A DNA stretch of 12,878 nucleotides from Bacillota bacterium. GTDB lineage: Bacteria; Bacillota; Dethiobacteria; DTU022. A program made the position numbers and the translations under genes. Location: NCBI GenBank assembly GCA_012510625.1, contig JAAZHP010000214.1, positions 1 through 12,878 on the forward strand, given 5' to 3'. Below the pieces are notes generated by a model that was given only the letters and a program-made list of their open reading frames with translations, was not told the origin of the DNA and made no database searches. Positions 12,638 through 12,878 of this stretch are shown piece by piece; positions within the stretch are counted from its first letter, which is position 1; each line of letters opens with the position of its first letter.

Positions 12638-12838
12638 GAGCGGCGGCAGCGCCGTTTCATCCGGTCATCACGATAAACGAATGCGCTGCCTTTATGTAAA
12701 TCCTTCGCTAGGCTCAGGACAGAGTTCCTTTGGCTTAACGCTGGGGAAAAAAATAATTTCATAGAATAGCTTGGGGGAGCGCGAGGGAATAATAAGCAAT
12801 ACTGTTAAATAATGATTCACCATTCTTTTGGAGGTGTC
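12638..12838. other. Intergenic region between divergent queT and mop-type gene, with repeat fragment
   Basis: No coding frame is credible here. It holds a small GC hairpin (CGGCG at 12641-12645 with CGCCG at 12650-12654), a 7-bp inverted repeat GGCAGCG/CGCTGCC ending at 12690, and at 12700-12720 the string ATCCTTCGCTAGGCTCAGGAC, which resembles the repeat fragment at 6229-6255. The right part (12745-12829) is AT-rich and presumably contains the promoter of the plus-strand gene at 12839, but I see no clear -35/-10 pair. Confidence 0.4.
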
Positions 12839-12878
12839 ATGGCAATGCAGATCAGCGGCAGAAACAAGCTTGCCGGAA
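12839..12878 (+). CDS. Mop/TOBE-domain molybdate-binding protein, first 13 codons
   Basis: This is the only plus-strand gene and is cut by the window edge. ATG 12839-12841 follows GGAGG with four bases between; a second in-frame ATG two codons later has ten bases and may be the true start. The visible residues read MAMQISGRNKLAG, which resembles the opening of Mop/TOBE domains (typically K/QISARNxLxGK), small oxyanion-binding proteins or domains for molybdate or tungstate storage and regulation. With 13 residues only, this is tentative. It is transcribed away from queT. Confidence 0.55.
   Translation, partial: MAMQISGRNKLAG

Overview
The window looks like a chromosomal housekeeping segment of a spore-forming, Clostridia-type Firmicute. 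The evidence is the order yebC, bofC-like, ruvC, ruvA, ruvB, DUF2905, queA, tgt, yajC, TIGR04086, the strong GGAGG-type ribosome sites, frequent GTG and TTG starts, and moderately high GC. The exact genus cannot be read from the sequence. Almost everything lies on the minus strand; the only plus-strand gene is a fragment at the right edge. I found no transposase, phage gene, CRISPR array, rRNA or tRNA.

Reading in the direction of transcription (right to left): a TATAAT box and a preQ1-I riboswitch (12564-12602) precede a queuosine-precursor transporter (queT/yhhQ) that overlaps queF. Then come yebC and a BofC-like membrane-anchored protein, closed by an intrinsic terminator (9949-9979). A new sigma-A-type promoter starts ruvC-ruvA-ruvB, the Holliday-junction machinery, followed by a small DUF2905 membrane protein bracketed by two copies of a 35-base palindrome. 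Next are queA, tgt, yajC and a TIGR04086 membrane protein, ending in a 381-base gap that holds a terminator-like hairpin, a degenerate C/G-rich repeat and the rarA promoter and leader. The next block is rarA, a YigZ-family gene and mnmA. The left end has a 58-residue zinc-ribbon protein and the start of an AI-2E/PerM-family permease cut by the window edge. On the plus strand at the far right a Mop/TOBE (molybdate-binding) gene begins.

Functionally the window joins tRNA wobble-base modification with DNA repair. QueT and QueF would import and reduce preQ0, Tgt inserts preQ1 into tRNA and QueA converts it toward epoxyqueuosine; MnmA makes the 2-thiouridine of other wobble positions. QueC, QueD and QueE are not in the window, so it cannot be decided whether preQ0 is made or only salvaged. 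RuvABC and RarA act at Holliday junctions and stalled forks.

I did not find a convincing new multi-gene system. The most interesting items are the riboswitch that overlaps the ribosome site of a TTG-start transporter, the paired palindromes around DUF2905 (one touching the queA ribosome site), an intergenic repeat that supplies the queA stop codon, the structured rarA leader, and the uncharacterised zinc-ribbon protein beside mnmA.
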